Below, one piece after another: positions 1-18,476 of a stretch of DNA of 64,000 bases. The stretch covers positions 8,533,081 through 8,597,080 of the forward strand of contig NC_086258.1 of assembly GCF_021018805.1 (NCBI RefSeq), written 5' to 3'. The DNA comes from Prinia subflava. Taxonomy: Eukaryota > Chordata > Aves > Passeriformes > Cisticolidae. Below the pieces are notes generated by a model. It was not told the DNA's origin. It did not search any database and saw nothing but the letters and a program-made list of their open reading frames with translations. Each line of letters starts with the position of its first letter. The stretch's first letter is position 1. Made by a program: the position numbers and the translations under genes.

Positions 1-355
1 GAGCTCCATGGAAGGAGCTGCCAGGGCCTTCATTGGAGGGGCCTTACAGTACAGACTCAGGGGAGGGGAAGGGTCGGGGTGGGAGGATGGGAACCAAACC
101 AGCACTTTGTGAGAGTGGCAGATAAAGGGCTGTCAAAGAGGGTCAACCCAGGAGGGCCCTGGGAGGGCTCCTGGGGAAGGGAACCACGTCTGACTCCTCC
201 TGGGAGGAGGGAGCAGTGCCTCTGTGTGCAGTTGTCTGCTGTTCACTTTTAATTGGGCTGAGAATGTTATGTGCTTTACAAAAAATCGAGGAAAAAAAAA
301 AAAAGAAAGGAAATTACACCTTTGGTTATTTAAATAAAGAAGCCTCTTGGTTTTG
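1..355 (+). other. 3' end of a convergent plus-strand gene (probable AGPAT2 3' UTR)
   Basis: No coding exon is visible. A canonical AATAAA lies at 333-338 and is followed about 12-25 bases later by a GT-rich stretch (ttttgtgtgtgggctg), the usual layout of a plus-strand poly(A) site, so cleavage near 350-360 is expected. The neighbour EGFL7 runs toward it on the other strand. In mammals EGFL7 and AGPAT2 are tail to tail, so by synteny this is probably the AGPAT2 3' UTR. The identity is inference from gene order, not from sequence. Confidence 0.5.
333..338 (+). terminator. Poly(A) signal AATAAA of the convergent gene
   Basis: AATAAA followed within about 25 bases by a GT-rich element on the plus strand. 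It marks the likely 3' end of the gene entering from the left edge. Confidence 0.6.
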
Positions 356-359
356 TGTG

Positions 360-816
360 TGGGCTGAGGGAGGAGGATGTGGGGTGCTGAGCCCTGAGCT
401 CTTGCAGGGGGTGGGTTTGGTGATGGAGGGGCAGGGGGGGCCCTTGTCCCCAGCCTGTGCCCCCCAGGCAGGAGGGCAGTGCTTCACCCAGCCTCGCTGG
501 TGAGGCTCCATCCCAGCTCCAGGGCTCCTGGAGAGCAGAACAGGAGCTGCAGCGTGGGCACCCAGCTTTGCAGCACCTTTGGAGGCACCAGGGGCTCCTG
601 TCCCCTGTTGTGACACCTGGCTTGGGGCTGCAGGGACTTGTCCCCACCTTCTCCATGTGACGACAAGCACAGGGAGCGTGGAGAGGTCTGTGTTCCACAG
701 GGCTGACAGCACAGCCAACCCTATGCCCCCTGCTCCCTGGGAGATGTTATCCCAGGGAAGTGCTAAGGAAAAGTCAGGTGGAGCTGAACACCCCCAGGTC
801 ACGCACAGCCAGGCAC
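360..816. other. Short convergent spacer between two 3' ends
   Basis: About 460 bp separate the plus-strand poly(A) site near 355 from the EGFL7 poly(A) site near 817. No exon is seen. A sequence around 721-735 read on the minus strand (GAGCAGGGGGCAT) resembles a CTCF core but misses two consensus positions. Otherwise unremarkable GC-rich spacer. Confidence 0.5.
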
Positions 817-1064
817 TCATGGCACGAGGTAAGGCATTTATTTGGTGCCTCTCCAGCAGGGAGAGGGCTCAGAGTCCAGTTTGGAAGGAACTGCGTGACC
901 TTTGGTGGGGTGGGCTGGACGAGAGAACGATGGAGATGCTGATGGGAGCCCAGCCTTCTCCTGCCACCCTGTGCCTTCCTGTAGATGGTGTGGCTGCATC
1001 CCCAGCCTGGGCTGGAGAGGGAGATGAGAGCTGTGGATGCACTCAGCTTGCTCCAGGCACGCTG

Positions 1065-1087
<23 letters not shown>
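817..1087 (-). CDS. EGFL7: EGFL7 exon 9: last codons and 3' UTR
   Basis: Polypyrimidine tract and acceptor CTCTACCCAG|GTTCC at 1,087. Joined to the T left by exon 8 it reads C-S-C-K-N-E-L-stop, with TAG at 1067-1065; human ends CSCKKDS. Only 23 nt are coding. The 3' UTR runs about 245 nt to AATAAA at 842-837, followed by a GT-rich element, so cleavage is expected near 817. Confidence 0.9.
837..842 (-). terminator. EGFL7: EGFL7 poly(A) signal
   Basis: AATAAA on the minus strand with GTGCC...GGCTGTGCGTG and GGGGGTGTT downstream, a good GU-rich element. Confidence 0.85.
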
Positions 1088-8509
<7,422 letters not shown>

Positions 8510-8545
8510 CACCAGGTCCTGCTCTTCCGTGGGATGTGCTGGCTC

Positions 8546-8554
8546 CTACTGCAT
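8546..8554 (-). promoter_or_regulatory. Two-codon upstream ORF (ATG CAG TAG)
   Basis: In the exon 2 leader the minus strand reads GCCATGCAGTAG: an ATG with G at -3, one codon, then a stop, 36 nt before the first main ATG. Such minimal uORFs can lower translation or force reinitiation (general knowledge). Whether it is used here is inference. Confidence 0.6.
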
Positions 8555-8639
8555 GGCTCGTCCTCCAGTGGGGATCCCTGCAGGGAGAGCAGGAGAGCAG
8601 CGCTGTGAACGTGAGGAAACGTCAGGAAATAAAAATTCT

Positions 8640-8834
8640 TCACTTGAAAGAATGACTGGGCACGGGGATGGGCTGCCCAGGGAGGCAGGGGAGTCACCAT
8701 CCCTGGAGGTGTTTAAAAAAAGACTGGATGTGGCACTCAGAGCCGTGGTGTAGCTGATGAGGAGGTGTAAGGTCACAGGTTGGACTTGATGACCTCAAAG
8801 GTATTTTCCAACCGAGCTCATTCTGTGATTCTGT
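8640..8834 (+). mobile_element. CR1 LINE 3' fragment
   Basis: Matches the familiar avian CR1 3' end: GGCTGCCCAGGGAGG, ACCATCCCTGGAGGTGTTTA, GGTTGGACTTGATGACCT, TTTCCAACC, ending in the tandem ATTCTGTG-type octamer at about 8,819-8,834. Plus orientation, so antisense to EGFL7. It is 5'-truncated and has no coding capacity. Confidence 0.93.
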
Positions 8835-11209
8835 CATTCCATGAGGTGTCCCTGCCCAGCTGGTGACATCCGACAGAGCCCTGGGGACAAACCCCAGCAA
8901 GGTGGGAGCTGCTCCAGGCACAAACCCACCTTGCCCCGCTCCTCTCATCACTGTGGCACAACATTAATTCAGAAATTATTCCTGATTTACCCCTGGAGAT
9001 GCTCTCAGGGCACCAGGGGCTGCACAGCTGTGTTGAGGGGCAGGCAAGGGACGTGTTTTGCCTGAAACTCGCTGCCAGTTCCAGGCAGTGAGGGCAGAAC
9101 AATGGCCCATCATTTCTTAATGCATACAGCATTGTAAAGCTGTGTTTTCCCACCACATAAAACACTGAAATCTGATCTTCTTCTCTTTAAAACACAAATT
9201 CGTGACAGAGGAAAGTGCTGTAAGGGCCATATGTACCATCTGCGGAGTCTGTTCTGAGGCACAAACTGAGAGGTTTTGATTTTCTAGCAGAGGACAAATA
9301 CGAAACAAGGCTGAAGAGGGTCAGTAACAATATCCAATTTAAACAATATCTCATTTAAACAAACCACTTGGCCTCCGGATGGCAGCAGCCGAAGGAGAAA
9401 CAAATGAAACCCACCTTAAATATGCACCAATTAAGGAAAGAATCAAACCTTCTTAAAGGTCTTAATTAAACTTTCTGAAAGGGGAGGCTACACAAGAAAC
9501 CTCCTTCTGAGACTGCAGGTATGGTGAGCTGCAAATCAACTTTCTAAAATCCCCACATGCTGTGGAGTGGGATTGGACTGGAAAATTGCAGTTTGATCCC
9601 CAAACTCCATTGGGAAATCCCAGCTCTGAGACAGGCTGTTACAAATAACCATGGCAAATCTGCAAACCCTGCAGGTCTCCAAGGCAGTCAGGATCGAGCT
9701 TTCCTTGGTGCAGGAGAAGAATCTGAGGCAGGGAGAAATGGAGATTCACATCTGGAGAGAAACCAGCCTGGAGCCTTCCTGCCCCTTAATATCAAATATC
9801 CCAGCAGATTTCCATGCCAGGCCAGCCCTGAGGATGGAAGGAGGATGTTGGTGCTTTAAAGCCTGTGATCCTCCATTCTCCTCCAAACACAGCAATTAGT
9901 TTAATTTCCTACTGATGAATTATGGTACCTCCACCATCAGGAAAGCAAATCTTGCTTGTCCTGCAGGAAGGATTTTTAAAAATAGTGAAGGAGCTTTCCC
10001 TCTCCCCAGTCCTGCTGGAGGCATTCCAAGGACACTGGTGTACAGGCACACACCAGCTCCCCTTTGCTCCACCAGCCAGCTTTTCCCAGGGCTATACTGG
10101 GACACAAAACTTCCCTACAACCCCAGATCCCAGCTCTCAGAGCTGCTCCTGAAGTCTGCGAGTCAAACTCTGCCAACCATCTCCATCCTCCCACAGGATT
10201 CCCGTGGCTGCCATGGGAGCTTTCCTTGTGGGGATGGCAAGAAATGAAGGGCATGAGCCTAAAATACAGAGTTTGTTTTTTCACTTTGAGCTGGAGCAGC
10301 ACTGCCCTACCTCGAGTGCTCAGAGGATCCCTCTGGGTGATAAAATTATGGTTGCTTCATACCAGAAAACACTGTAAAAGTAGAAAATATGATTGTCTAA
10401 ACTCCTCTTTTTTATGGGTTTATGAAAATCAACCTCTTTAAAGCTGCTGAAGATCCTCACACCTGTTGCCACCATCTATCCCATGCTTTTTTGAAGCACA
10501 GAACTTAAGGGAAAAAAATTATGCTCAAGAAAAAAATAAATACTTTTTGTCTCTGCCTTTCAAGCCTCTCAAATGAGGAGGGGAAGCCCCGTGGTCTGAC
10601 AAGTGAAATTATGTCTTAGGGGTCAGCAAACCCTCCTTGGCTGACCAAGTGCTCCTGCAAGTCTGGGGGTCCCTGTCCCACCAGCCAGAACCATTCCCAA
10701 AATTCTCCTAAATTCCCAAAATTCTGCTCTTTCCTCACCTGCCACAGCAACTGAGGGCACACACAACCCACGGCACAGGCGAGCAGCACTTTCTCCAGCT
10801 CTGCCCACGGAACCAAGACTAAAACTCCAGCAGGAGGAATCGCGCTCTGCCTGCTAAGGGGTGAAAGAATCCAGCCCCTGGCGAGGATGGGGACGCCTCT
10901 CCCGGGACGGCCACGGCTGCACTTTTCCAGACAGCCTGGCCTGATCCTGCAGGTGAAACCGCGGCTCCAAACCTGGCCCGTGCCCTGAGCCCCTCCCGGG
11001 GAGGGTCAGTACCAGCCTTCAGCAGGGGGATGGATTCTCCCCCCAGACACCTCCGGCTGTTCCCTGCCCAGGCTGGGATGCGGTACCGCGGCACGGAGCG
11101 GGGCACGGGCGTGGGGACACCGCGGAGGGGGCTGTGGCACTGCCCAGCGGGGCACGGGGACACGGGGACTGCGGGGACACCGCCACCATGCAGGGAGCCC
11201 GTACCGCCG

Positions 11210-11485
11210 GGGGCTGCGGGGATGCCGATATCCCGGGGGGAGGCAGGGACACGGGTGTCCCGGGGGACTGTAGGGACACGGATGTCCCGGGGGGAGGCAG
11301 GAACGGGAGTGTCCCGGGGAGCTGCAGGACCACGGGTGTCCCGGGGGGAGGCAGGGACACGGGTGTCCCCGGGGACTGTAGGACCACGGGTGTCCCGGGG
11401 GAAGGCACGGACACGGGTGTCCCCGGGGGCTGTAGGACCACGGATGTCCCGGGGGGAGGCAGGGACGCGGATGTCCCGGGGATGC
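11210..11485. repeat. GC-rich minisatellite, about 27-bp units in a dimeric pattern
   Basis: About ten units of the form (ggtgtcccgggg + spacer). Two spacer types roughly alternate, one like ggaggcagggacac and one like gactgtaggaccac, giving a 54-bp higher-order period. It sits in the first few hundred bases of EGFL7 intron 1, inside the CpG island. It keeps several frames open by chance, explaining long spurious ORFs here. Confidence 0.9.
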
Positions 11486-11679
11486 TGCCCGCGGCCGCAG
11501 CAGCCCGAGCCCCGCTCCCCCCTCCCGCCGGCCCCGGCTCCCTCCCGGCCGCCCCCCGCGCTGCGGTACCGAGCCCCGCTCCGCCGGCAGCCCCGTCCGC
11601 CGCCCCTCCCCGCCGGGGATGCGGCCGAGCCCCCCCGGCCGTGCCGGGCCCCCCCCGGGCCGTGCCCGCCGGGACTCAC

Positions 11680-11850
11680 CGGTGGCGGAGCCGCGGAGTC
11701 GCCGCCGCGCCGCGGCCCCCGCGCATTTCCTCCCCCGGCCCGAGCCGGTCCCTCCGCCCCGGCCCAATGAGCTCCCGGCGGGGAGGAAAGCGGAGCCTCC
11801 CGGCCGGGGGGAAGCGCCGGGGCCCGGGGATCTCCGCCTGCCCCCGCCCC
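11680..11850 (-). other. EGFL7: EGFL7 non-coding exon 1 (5' limit approximate)
   Basis: The minus strand carries a strong donor, CCACCG|GTGAGTCCC, with the last exon base at 11,680, inside the CpG island and upstream of the signal-peptide exon. This fits a 5' UTR exon spliced to the acceptor at 8,577. The transcription start cannot be fixed from sequence and the outer limit is a guess. The donor itself is the best support. Other first exons may exist, as in mammals. Confidence 0.6.
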
Positions 11851-12170
11851 GCCGGCCGCCACCTGCCCCCGGCTCCCCGGGACCGCCGGAGCCGGCGGGG
11901 CCCGCGGGGGAGTCGTGCGGGGACAGGGCTCCGGTCACCGCCCGGGGTGAGGGGACACGGTGCTGTAGCGTCCCAAAGGTTGTCCTGCCCCAGGTGGGGA
12001 CAGGATTGCGGGGGACCCCGGCCTGGGCGCATCTGGAGCCTTCCCTGGTGACCCCACTCAGGACGAGCCCCCAGCCCCACAGCCCGGCCCCGAGGTGGCT
12101 GCGCCCCCCAACACCCCCTCGCCCAGGGGTGCTCAGGCTCCCCGGGGAATGGTCCATCACCAGTGCGGTG

Positions 12171-15100
12171 GCCAGGGCAAATTTATCTCCCTTTACTAAA
12201 AATTACTGTCCTGGTTCGCACTCCCCGCCATGAGCACAGAGGATTTTAGGAGCAGACATCGCCTCTCCCTGGGTTAGAGACCTGCTCCAGACCCTCCCGT
12301 TAATCCCCCCGGGCTCATTCCAAAGTCCTGCAGGATGATGAACCGCCAGGCCTCCAGCAAATCATCAAGGATGCTTAGAGAATTCCTCGGGAGCCCCTCT
12401 GCTGCAGAGGGACCTCCAGGGTGACACCCAGGGCTCAGCCCCGGCTGCCTCGCACCTGCCCCGGGACAGCTCGGGCAGCCCCAGCCCAGCTGCCTGCAGG
12501 CTTCTCCTCTTAAATGCCCAGTTATTTATCAAAGCGGCTCGGTTTGTGCCAAATTGCCACTTGTTTTGTCTACATTTTTGTCTGGAAAATCAAGAGCACA
12601 GAGGGTTATTGTTTCTCAAATGACTTAGGCGCCTGCCCATGCACAGAACCATTCTTAGAGATAGCAGGGATCTGATGTGCAAATGAATGGCAGGATGCAG
12701 CCCCCTGGGAATATTTGTTCCCATTAAGCCCTGAAAATTTTTTGAAAGCATGTAAGCATTTAAAGGAAATATTTACCAGTTCAACAATAATGGCTCCAAG
12801 AGAACAACTGAGATCACTGGCCCATCCCCTCTGTTTCCTCAGGGATGTGCTGGGGCTGCTGATGGATCTGGAGCTGCCTCGGGCAGTGCTGTCGGGGAAG
12901 CTGATGGGTGCTTGGGGCTTTCAGTGTCAAAGGAGCTTTGGTGGGATCCTCGCTGAGAAGGGAACAGAGGGGAATCCTCTCTGGAAGTGCTGGTCGGGCC
13001 AGAGATCCCTCCCAGCAGCAGGGAAAGGTTTGCTGGTGCTGATGGAAGCACAGCTCCGTGTTGCACAGCATCTCACACGGGTTTGTTCTCCCTCTAGACT
13101 CATCCTGCCTCTGGGAATGATTTCAGCTCCCTTAATTTCATCAGTACAGCTTCTCCCCAAGAGCCTTGGAAGCACAGTAATTATCTTGTTATGCAGAGAG
13201 AGTTACTGGGTTTTTTTCTGGTGTACGGGGGAGATGAACAGAGCCTGAATTATTGTCTAATAATTGCAAAATACACGTGGAAGCCACAGCTTCTCTGTGT
13301 GGCCACACTGAAAGCACAGGATCTCGTTTTGCAGCTGAGATAACTCACCTCATCCACGGTGCTCCATCAGGAGTCCTGGGCAGGGATCCTCTGCTTAGGG
13401 AGCATCCTGGTTTCTCTCTGTGAGGACAGACAAAGCCCAGAGTCACACTCCCTTTGCCAGGCAGGCAGAGAGCAGTGACCCAGCCCTCGCCCAGCATGGA
13501 CCTGGTGTTCCCTGGACACTCCCAGAGACCCTCCTGCAGAGCGGGGTGAGGATGAGAGCAGGGTGGTGGCCACTGTGGCACTGCTGGTGTGCCAGAGAGG
13601 CACAGACAGTGTCACACCCATGGCAGGGCACGAGGAAATCCATCCCCATCCCACAGTGGGTGTTTTAGGAGCATCCTACTACCCTGACCCTCTCTCACCT
13701 TGCTGTGATCCCAGTGGGGATCCAGGCAGAGCCTCGGTGCCTTTGCACCTTTTAAGGCTGGAGTGAGCAGAGCAGAAGGGGTTTGCTGAGCAGGATCCAT
13801 CCCTCCAGCAGCTTTGCCAGTGCTCAAGGCTGGGATTTTCCAAGAACCCAGAAGAACAGGACCTGGCACACTCTCCTGGGAGTATCCAAGCTCACCTCCC
13901 TGATTTGTGATGCCATGTGCTGTCCCCCAACACTCTATTTTACCATTACACCCTATTTTTACCATTACACCCTATTTTACCATTTACCTTCATTTAAAGA
14001 CAAACATCCCTCACTGCCCAGGAAACCTTTGCACGAATCCCTGGGATTCCAAGTGCAAATCTGATGGTGAGGAAGAGGATGGGCTCATCCTTCAGCTCCT
14101 CACAGGACACCATCACACAGCACAGGACAAGCACGCTCCTTCCAGGGGTTCCACTGGAGCCTTCTCAGCAACAGGCAGCAACTCCCTAAGTGCAGTGAGC
14201 ATTTTAAAATTCTGCCACTATTTTAATTGCAGAAAATTTCCTTTCCAGTTGCATTTATTGGGTCAAATCTTTGCTCCAGCAAGTGCCCGTGTCAGCTGCT
14301 AAAGAACTGCATACAGCCCATTAAAAGAGCATTTAATCCTCCGCTCTCAGGGAGGGTTCTGTGTCTTCTGTGCTAATATTCATTATGCTGGGAGGGAAAT
14401 CCCCCAGGACAAGGCCTGGCAAAGTTCCCTTGGAAGCAGAGGAGTTATGGCAGTTCAGAGTGGGGGAAGATCAGATCTGTTGGCACTGTTAATGTCAGTG
14501 TGACGAGCTCCTGACAAAGGCAGCAGGGGATTTTGGCTCCTGCCTGCGTGGCCACCTGAATTCAAAGTCCTCCCCTGCCCGATGTTTTACATTTTCCCCC
14601 CTACAGCTTTCTCCCTTGCACACCAGAAATGTACTCCCACGACATCTAATATTAATGCTTGTCTCCAGGCCAGGGAAATGTTTCTGCCCAGCCTCCCTCT
14701 CAGATTCAACAATGTCCAAACCTCCTTGTGTCCCACTGCTTTTACCACCAGCGTGAGCTGGGGGGGACAGCGAGTGCTGGCCCCCAGCAGATCTCAGGCT
14801 GAGCACCAGGCTGGATGTGCAGGTGAGATTTCCACCCACCTCCCAATTTTCTAGAGCCTGCCAAGCCCACTGCACCTGCCTGGGTGTCCAAAATCCCTCT
14901 GGGAGCATCCGTGGTGGATTGAGGGCTGGAGCTGAGGGCTGGAATCGCTTCCCTGTTTGATAGGAGAGCTTGGAGGGTGGGAGGTACCTGAGGCATGGAA
15001 AAGGAAGGGTTAACAGTAGAGAATTATTAAATCAGCATTAAAATCCCACATCAGGAACCTGCTCTGTGGAGAGGAGCACTTCCAGCCCCTCACAGAAAAT

Positions 15101-17490
15101 GGGACGTGCCTGGGCACACGAGCTGTCCCCAGGCTGGAGTGATGGATGGATGGGGACACAGGCAGGACAGTGACACACATACAGATGCAAAACCTTCCAG
15201 CCCCCACAAGCCGTGGCTGACCCCATACCTGTGGCACACAATGGGCTCTCACTGGTCTCCACGGGGGTCTGGCACAGAACTGGAAGCAAAAGGGAATTTT
15301 TGGTGCTCCTCAACACAAAAAAAAAACCACAAAAAAACCCAAAAAAACAAAAAAGGAATGGAATGGCTTTTGCTGTTCTAGGACAAATTTTTCTGCTCAG
15401 GCTTTTCACGAGGCTGTTTGTAAACTTTACACTTCTTCAGTTTAAGCTTTGGAGCAGCCCCTGCTCTGCAGAGCTCTGTGAGGAAAATGACCTGCCACTA
15501 TTCTCTCCTGGCCCATATTGTTCTCGGCTGCGTCAGCTGCACACCAGCTATCTCAGTGGAAATCTAGAGGAGTCCACTGATGGCAGCGGGATAAAACCAG
15601 GTCAAACCAAGAAAAGGACTTGACCCATAACTCTCACTCTGTTGTCACCAGTGGCTCAGGACTCTGCATATTAAAACCATGACCTGAGCCCCACAAAGTG
15701 ATTTTTTGGGGGTTTTTTTTGGCCTGAGTAAGGACTTCAAACACATTAATTGTCTCAGGACCAGTGTGTTATAAATTAAGGTGCCCATGGGGACAACCAG
15801 CAGCTGAGCTGGAGCTGTGCAAGCACAAATGCAGGAACAGGGCTTCATCCCATAGCCAGCTTTATTTTCCCTCACACACACACTTGAATTTTTATTTACA
15901 TTTAGAGGATGCAGCAATGGCTGCAGTGTCAAAACTGGGAAATGATTCATCCCACCCAAGAATAAACTGAATTTTGCCGCTTTCTGTAAAATTTCCCTGG
16001 CAAAACCTGGCAGTGGCCCCTGCCCCACTTTCCCAGGGAATCAGCACATGGGAAGGGTGGTGGGATAGGGGAGCTGCAGGATGGCTCGGCCCCTTCCCCA
16101 TCCCAGGGAACAGCTCAGCACAGAGCCTTTCACACAAAAAAGTTTTGCTCTGATCATCTTTCCCTTCCAGGGAAAGTCTCCTGCTGCAGGAACCCGCCCT
16201 AGGCTGTGGGCAGGATGGGGATCCCGGCGCTCACTTTGGGAGAAAGAACAGCTCTGATCCCCCCCTTCTCTTTGCAGAGACATTTTTATTTCCCTGCCTG
16301 CTCTGGGACCTCTTCCCTGGTGTTTCTCCCAGCCCTCCTGCTGCTGCCGGGGCTGGGGGGTGTCAGGCTCGTTTACCCCGATTTGTTGCAGTTTGTAAAT
16401 CTGCCTGCCCCGGGCCAGCCCCATCTGCAGCAGCAGAGCCTGGGAAAAGGCTCAAACGAGCCCCAGACCAGATTCAATTTCTCATCCTTACCTCCAGGGA
16501 AACTTGGGAGAGCTGCTAGTGGAACGGCAGAGAGGGGGAGTAGCTCCATGGGCAGTAGCTCCGTGTTTTCCACTGCTGCCCAGAGGTGTGGTGGATTTTT
16601 GAGGATGCTCCAGCTCCAGCCACAACGGCCTTCCACAGCCTCCCAAGCACTGCCAGACCTTCCCAATCCAGCTTGAAATTAATTTAATCACTGACAAAGC
16701 CTTGTTGTTTCTTTCTCTGTTTGATTCTCTGCTCGGGGAGCTGGTTCCACGAATGTTGGACCCTAGGAAAAAATATGCTGGGTTATTTCTACCAAGAGCC
16801 CTTCACTGGCGTGGTTGTGCTCCATTTTCCTGGGCAGCCAGACCGTGCCTGGGTATCCCAGCTGCTCCTTTATCCCAAAATACCCTGAGTGCCTCACCGA
16901 GAGCCTCCTGCCTGCACAGATGAGCACAGCAGGACACACAGGTAGCTGCAGACAGCAGGAAAATCACCCAGCTCCCTGGTCATAAATCTGGGAGGCTTTG
17001 CTGAGCTCCTGGTGTGCACACCCAGCATGATCCGGGCCCGGCTGGCAGTCAGGGAAAGCCTCGGTGGGAGAGGCAGGACAGCCCCTGCCCACATCCCAGT
17101 CCTGCCCCACATCCCGCTGGGTCTGGGGGTGAATTCAGCAGCACCCAGAGGAGAGCAGAGGGCAGGGAGCAGAGCGGGGAGGATGGAGAGCTTGGTGAGG
17201 TATCAGAGCTACCCAGAGAGCAGGCAGAGGGAAAAGGGAGGGAGTTACAGAAACAAAAGAGATTAGCTAAGAATTCCCAGCTATCTCCCAGGAATTTGTG
17301 CAAGGGTTTGCAGCCTCTACAGGAACAGGAGGTAAAATTTACCCACCGGCTTCTCCTCCCCCTGAAAACAGCCTGGGAGCCAGTGGGGTGACTTAAAAAT
17401 AACAGTGCCGGAGGCTGGGCTGTGCTCAGAGCAGAGCCGTGCTCAGCATGAGGCTGACAGAGGATCCAGCCTCGCTGGGAGGAGGTGGAG
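12171..17490. other. Intergenic, upstream of EGFL7
   Basis: No exon recognised on either strand. The block 12,480-12,800 is AT-rich and motif-dense (see its entry). An A/C-only stretch lies at 15,308-15,355 and short TA-rich islands at about 13,190-13,275 and 13,920-13,995. Remaining open frames are short and lack domain resemblance. Confidence 0.6.
12480..12800. promoter_or_regulatory. Candidate upstream enhancer of EGFL7
   Basis: A low-CpG, AT-rich stretch about 0.5 kb above the CpG island. It carries TTATTGTTT (SOX/FOX-like), ATGACTTAG (AP-1-like), TGTGCAAATGAA (octamer-like) and TTATCAAAG. The motif density in otherwise GC-rich DNA suggests a regulatory block. No conservation could be tested. 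Confidence 0.3.
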
Positions 17491-17497
17491 GCTGCCC

Positions 17498-18050
17498 CAC
17501 ACCCCGTGTGCCCCAAGGGATTCTTTACACACCTGTGTGCCCCAAGGGATTCTTTACACACCTGTGTGCCCCAAGGGATCCTTACACACCTGTGTGCCCC
17601 AAGGGATCCCTTACACCCCTGTGTGCCCCAGGGATTCCTTACACCCCTGTGTGCCCCAGGGATTCTTCACACACCTGTGTGCCCCAGGGATCCCTTACAC
17701 ACCTGTGTGCCCCAAGGGATCCCTCACACACCTGTGTGCCCCAAGGGATCCTTTACACACCTGTGTGCCCCAAGGGATCCCTTACACCCCTGTGTGCCCC
17801 AGGGATTCTTCACACACCTGTGTGCCCCAAGGGATCCCTTACACACCTGTGTGCCCCAAGGGATCCCTTACACACCTGTGTGCCCCAAGGGATTCTTTAC
17901 ACACCTGTGTGCCCCAAGGGATCCCTTACACACCTGTGTGCCCCAAGGGATCCTTTACACACCTGTGTGCCCCAAGGGATTCCTTACACACCTGTGTGCC
18001 CCAGGGATTCCTTACACCCCTGTGTGCCCCAGGGATTCCTCACACACCTG
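17498..18050. repeat. 28/29-bp minisatellite
   Basis: About 19 copies of a unit like cacacctgtgtgccccaagg + gattcttta, with 28-bp variants lacking one a. Each unit holds the inverted repeat CACAC-CT-GTGTG, and many hold GGGATCCC. Long stop-free frames of about 200-400 codons here come from the array. Confidence 0.97.
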
Positions 18051-18160
18051 CTCACTTCATGCTGGGCATTCAACCATCTCCAAGGCTCCCATCATCAGAG
18101 CAGGGGCAAAACCCACTCAGAGCTCATAAGGATGTGCTCCTGCTGCCCACAGTGCCAGCT

Positions 18161-18290
18161 CCCCATCCCATCCCATCCCATCCCATCCCATCCCATCCCA
18201 TCCCATCCCATCCCATCCCATCCCATCCCATCCCATCCCATCCCATCCCATCCCATCCCATCCCATCCCATCCCATCCCATCCCATCCCA
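18161..18290. repeat. (ATCCC)n pentanucleotide microsatellite
   Basis: About 26 uninterrupted copies of ATCCC on plus, (GGGAT)n on minus, then a degenerate ccccgccccg tail. The minus strand has regular G3 runs separated by two bases and could fold into tandem G-quadruplexes. Confidence 0.98.
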
Positions 18291-18435
18291 CCCCGCCCCG
18301 TCCATCCCCGCTGTGGCTCTGCGGTACCTGGGGTGCCCCGCTGTCCCCCAGCGTGCCGGGAGCAGCCCTGCAGTGCTCCCCGGTGGCTCCCGATGACCGT
18401 CCCTGCCCGGCCACCCTGGCTCCAGCAGCCCTGGT

Positions 18436-18476
18436 GGCCGTGTCCCCGGTGTCCCCGGTGTCCCCGGTGTCCCCAG
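18436..18476. repeat. 9-bp tandem repeat (ccggtgtcc)
   Basis: Four to five copies of ccggtgtcc in a GC-rich stretch 150 bp after the ATCCC array. Confidence 0.85.

Larger units (their letters stand above)
8578..11679 (-). other. EGFL7: EGFL7 intron 1
   Basis: About 3.1 kb between the non-coding exon donor (11,680|11,679) and the signal-peptide exon acceptor (CTCTCCCTGCAG, ending at 8,578). Contents: the promoter-proximal minisatellite, an AT-rich block at 9,300-9,480 rich in TTTAAACAAA-like and TTAATTAA motifs, a weak CTCF-like core at 9,372-9,386, and a CR1 fragment at 8,640-8,834 in antisense orientation. The rest (9,490-10,970) shows nothing recognisable. Confidence 0.6.
10980..12170 (-). 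promoter_or_regulatory. EGFL7: CpG island promoter of EGFL7
   Basis: Very GC-rich sequence dense in CpG (strongest 11,470-11,930) around the first-exon donor at 11,680. No convincing TATA box was seen, as is usual for CpG-island promoters. An imperfect GC-rich minisatellite (11,210-11,485) lies just inside intron 1. Assignment to EGFL7 rests on position and the donor orientation; bidirectional activity toward the right cannot be excluded. Confidence 0.75.

Noticed and set aside
1..355. Coding end of AGPAT2
   Set aside because: No frame resembles the acyltransferase C-terminus; only a poly(A) site is seen, so the name is left as synteny inference.
10819..12160. Long Pro/Gly/Arg-rich open frames on both strands over the CpG island
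   Set aside because: GC-rich sequence has few stops. The promoter and intron-1 minisatellite explain it, and no homology or exon structure is seen.
15308..15355. A/C-rich tract as a retrocopy poly(A) tail
   Set aside because: Interrupted by C, with no upstream processed-gene sequence and no target duplication.
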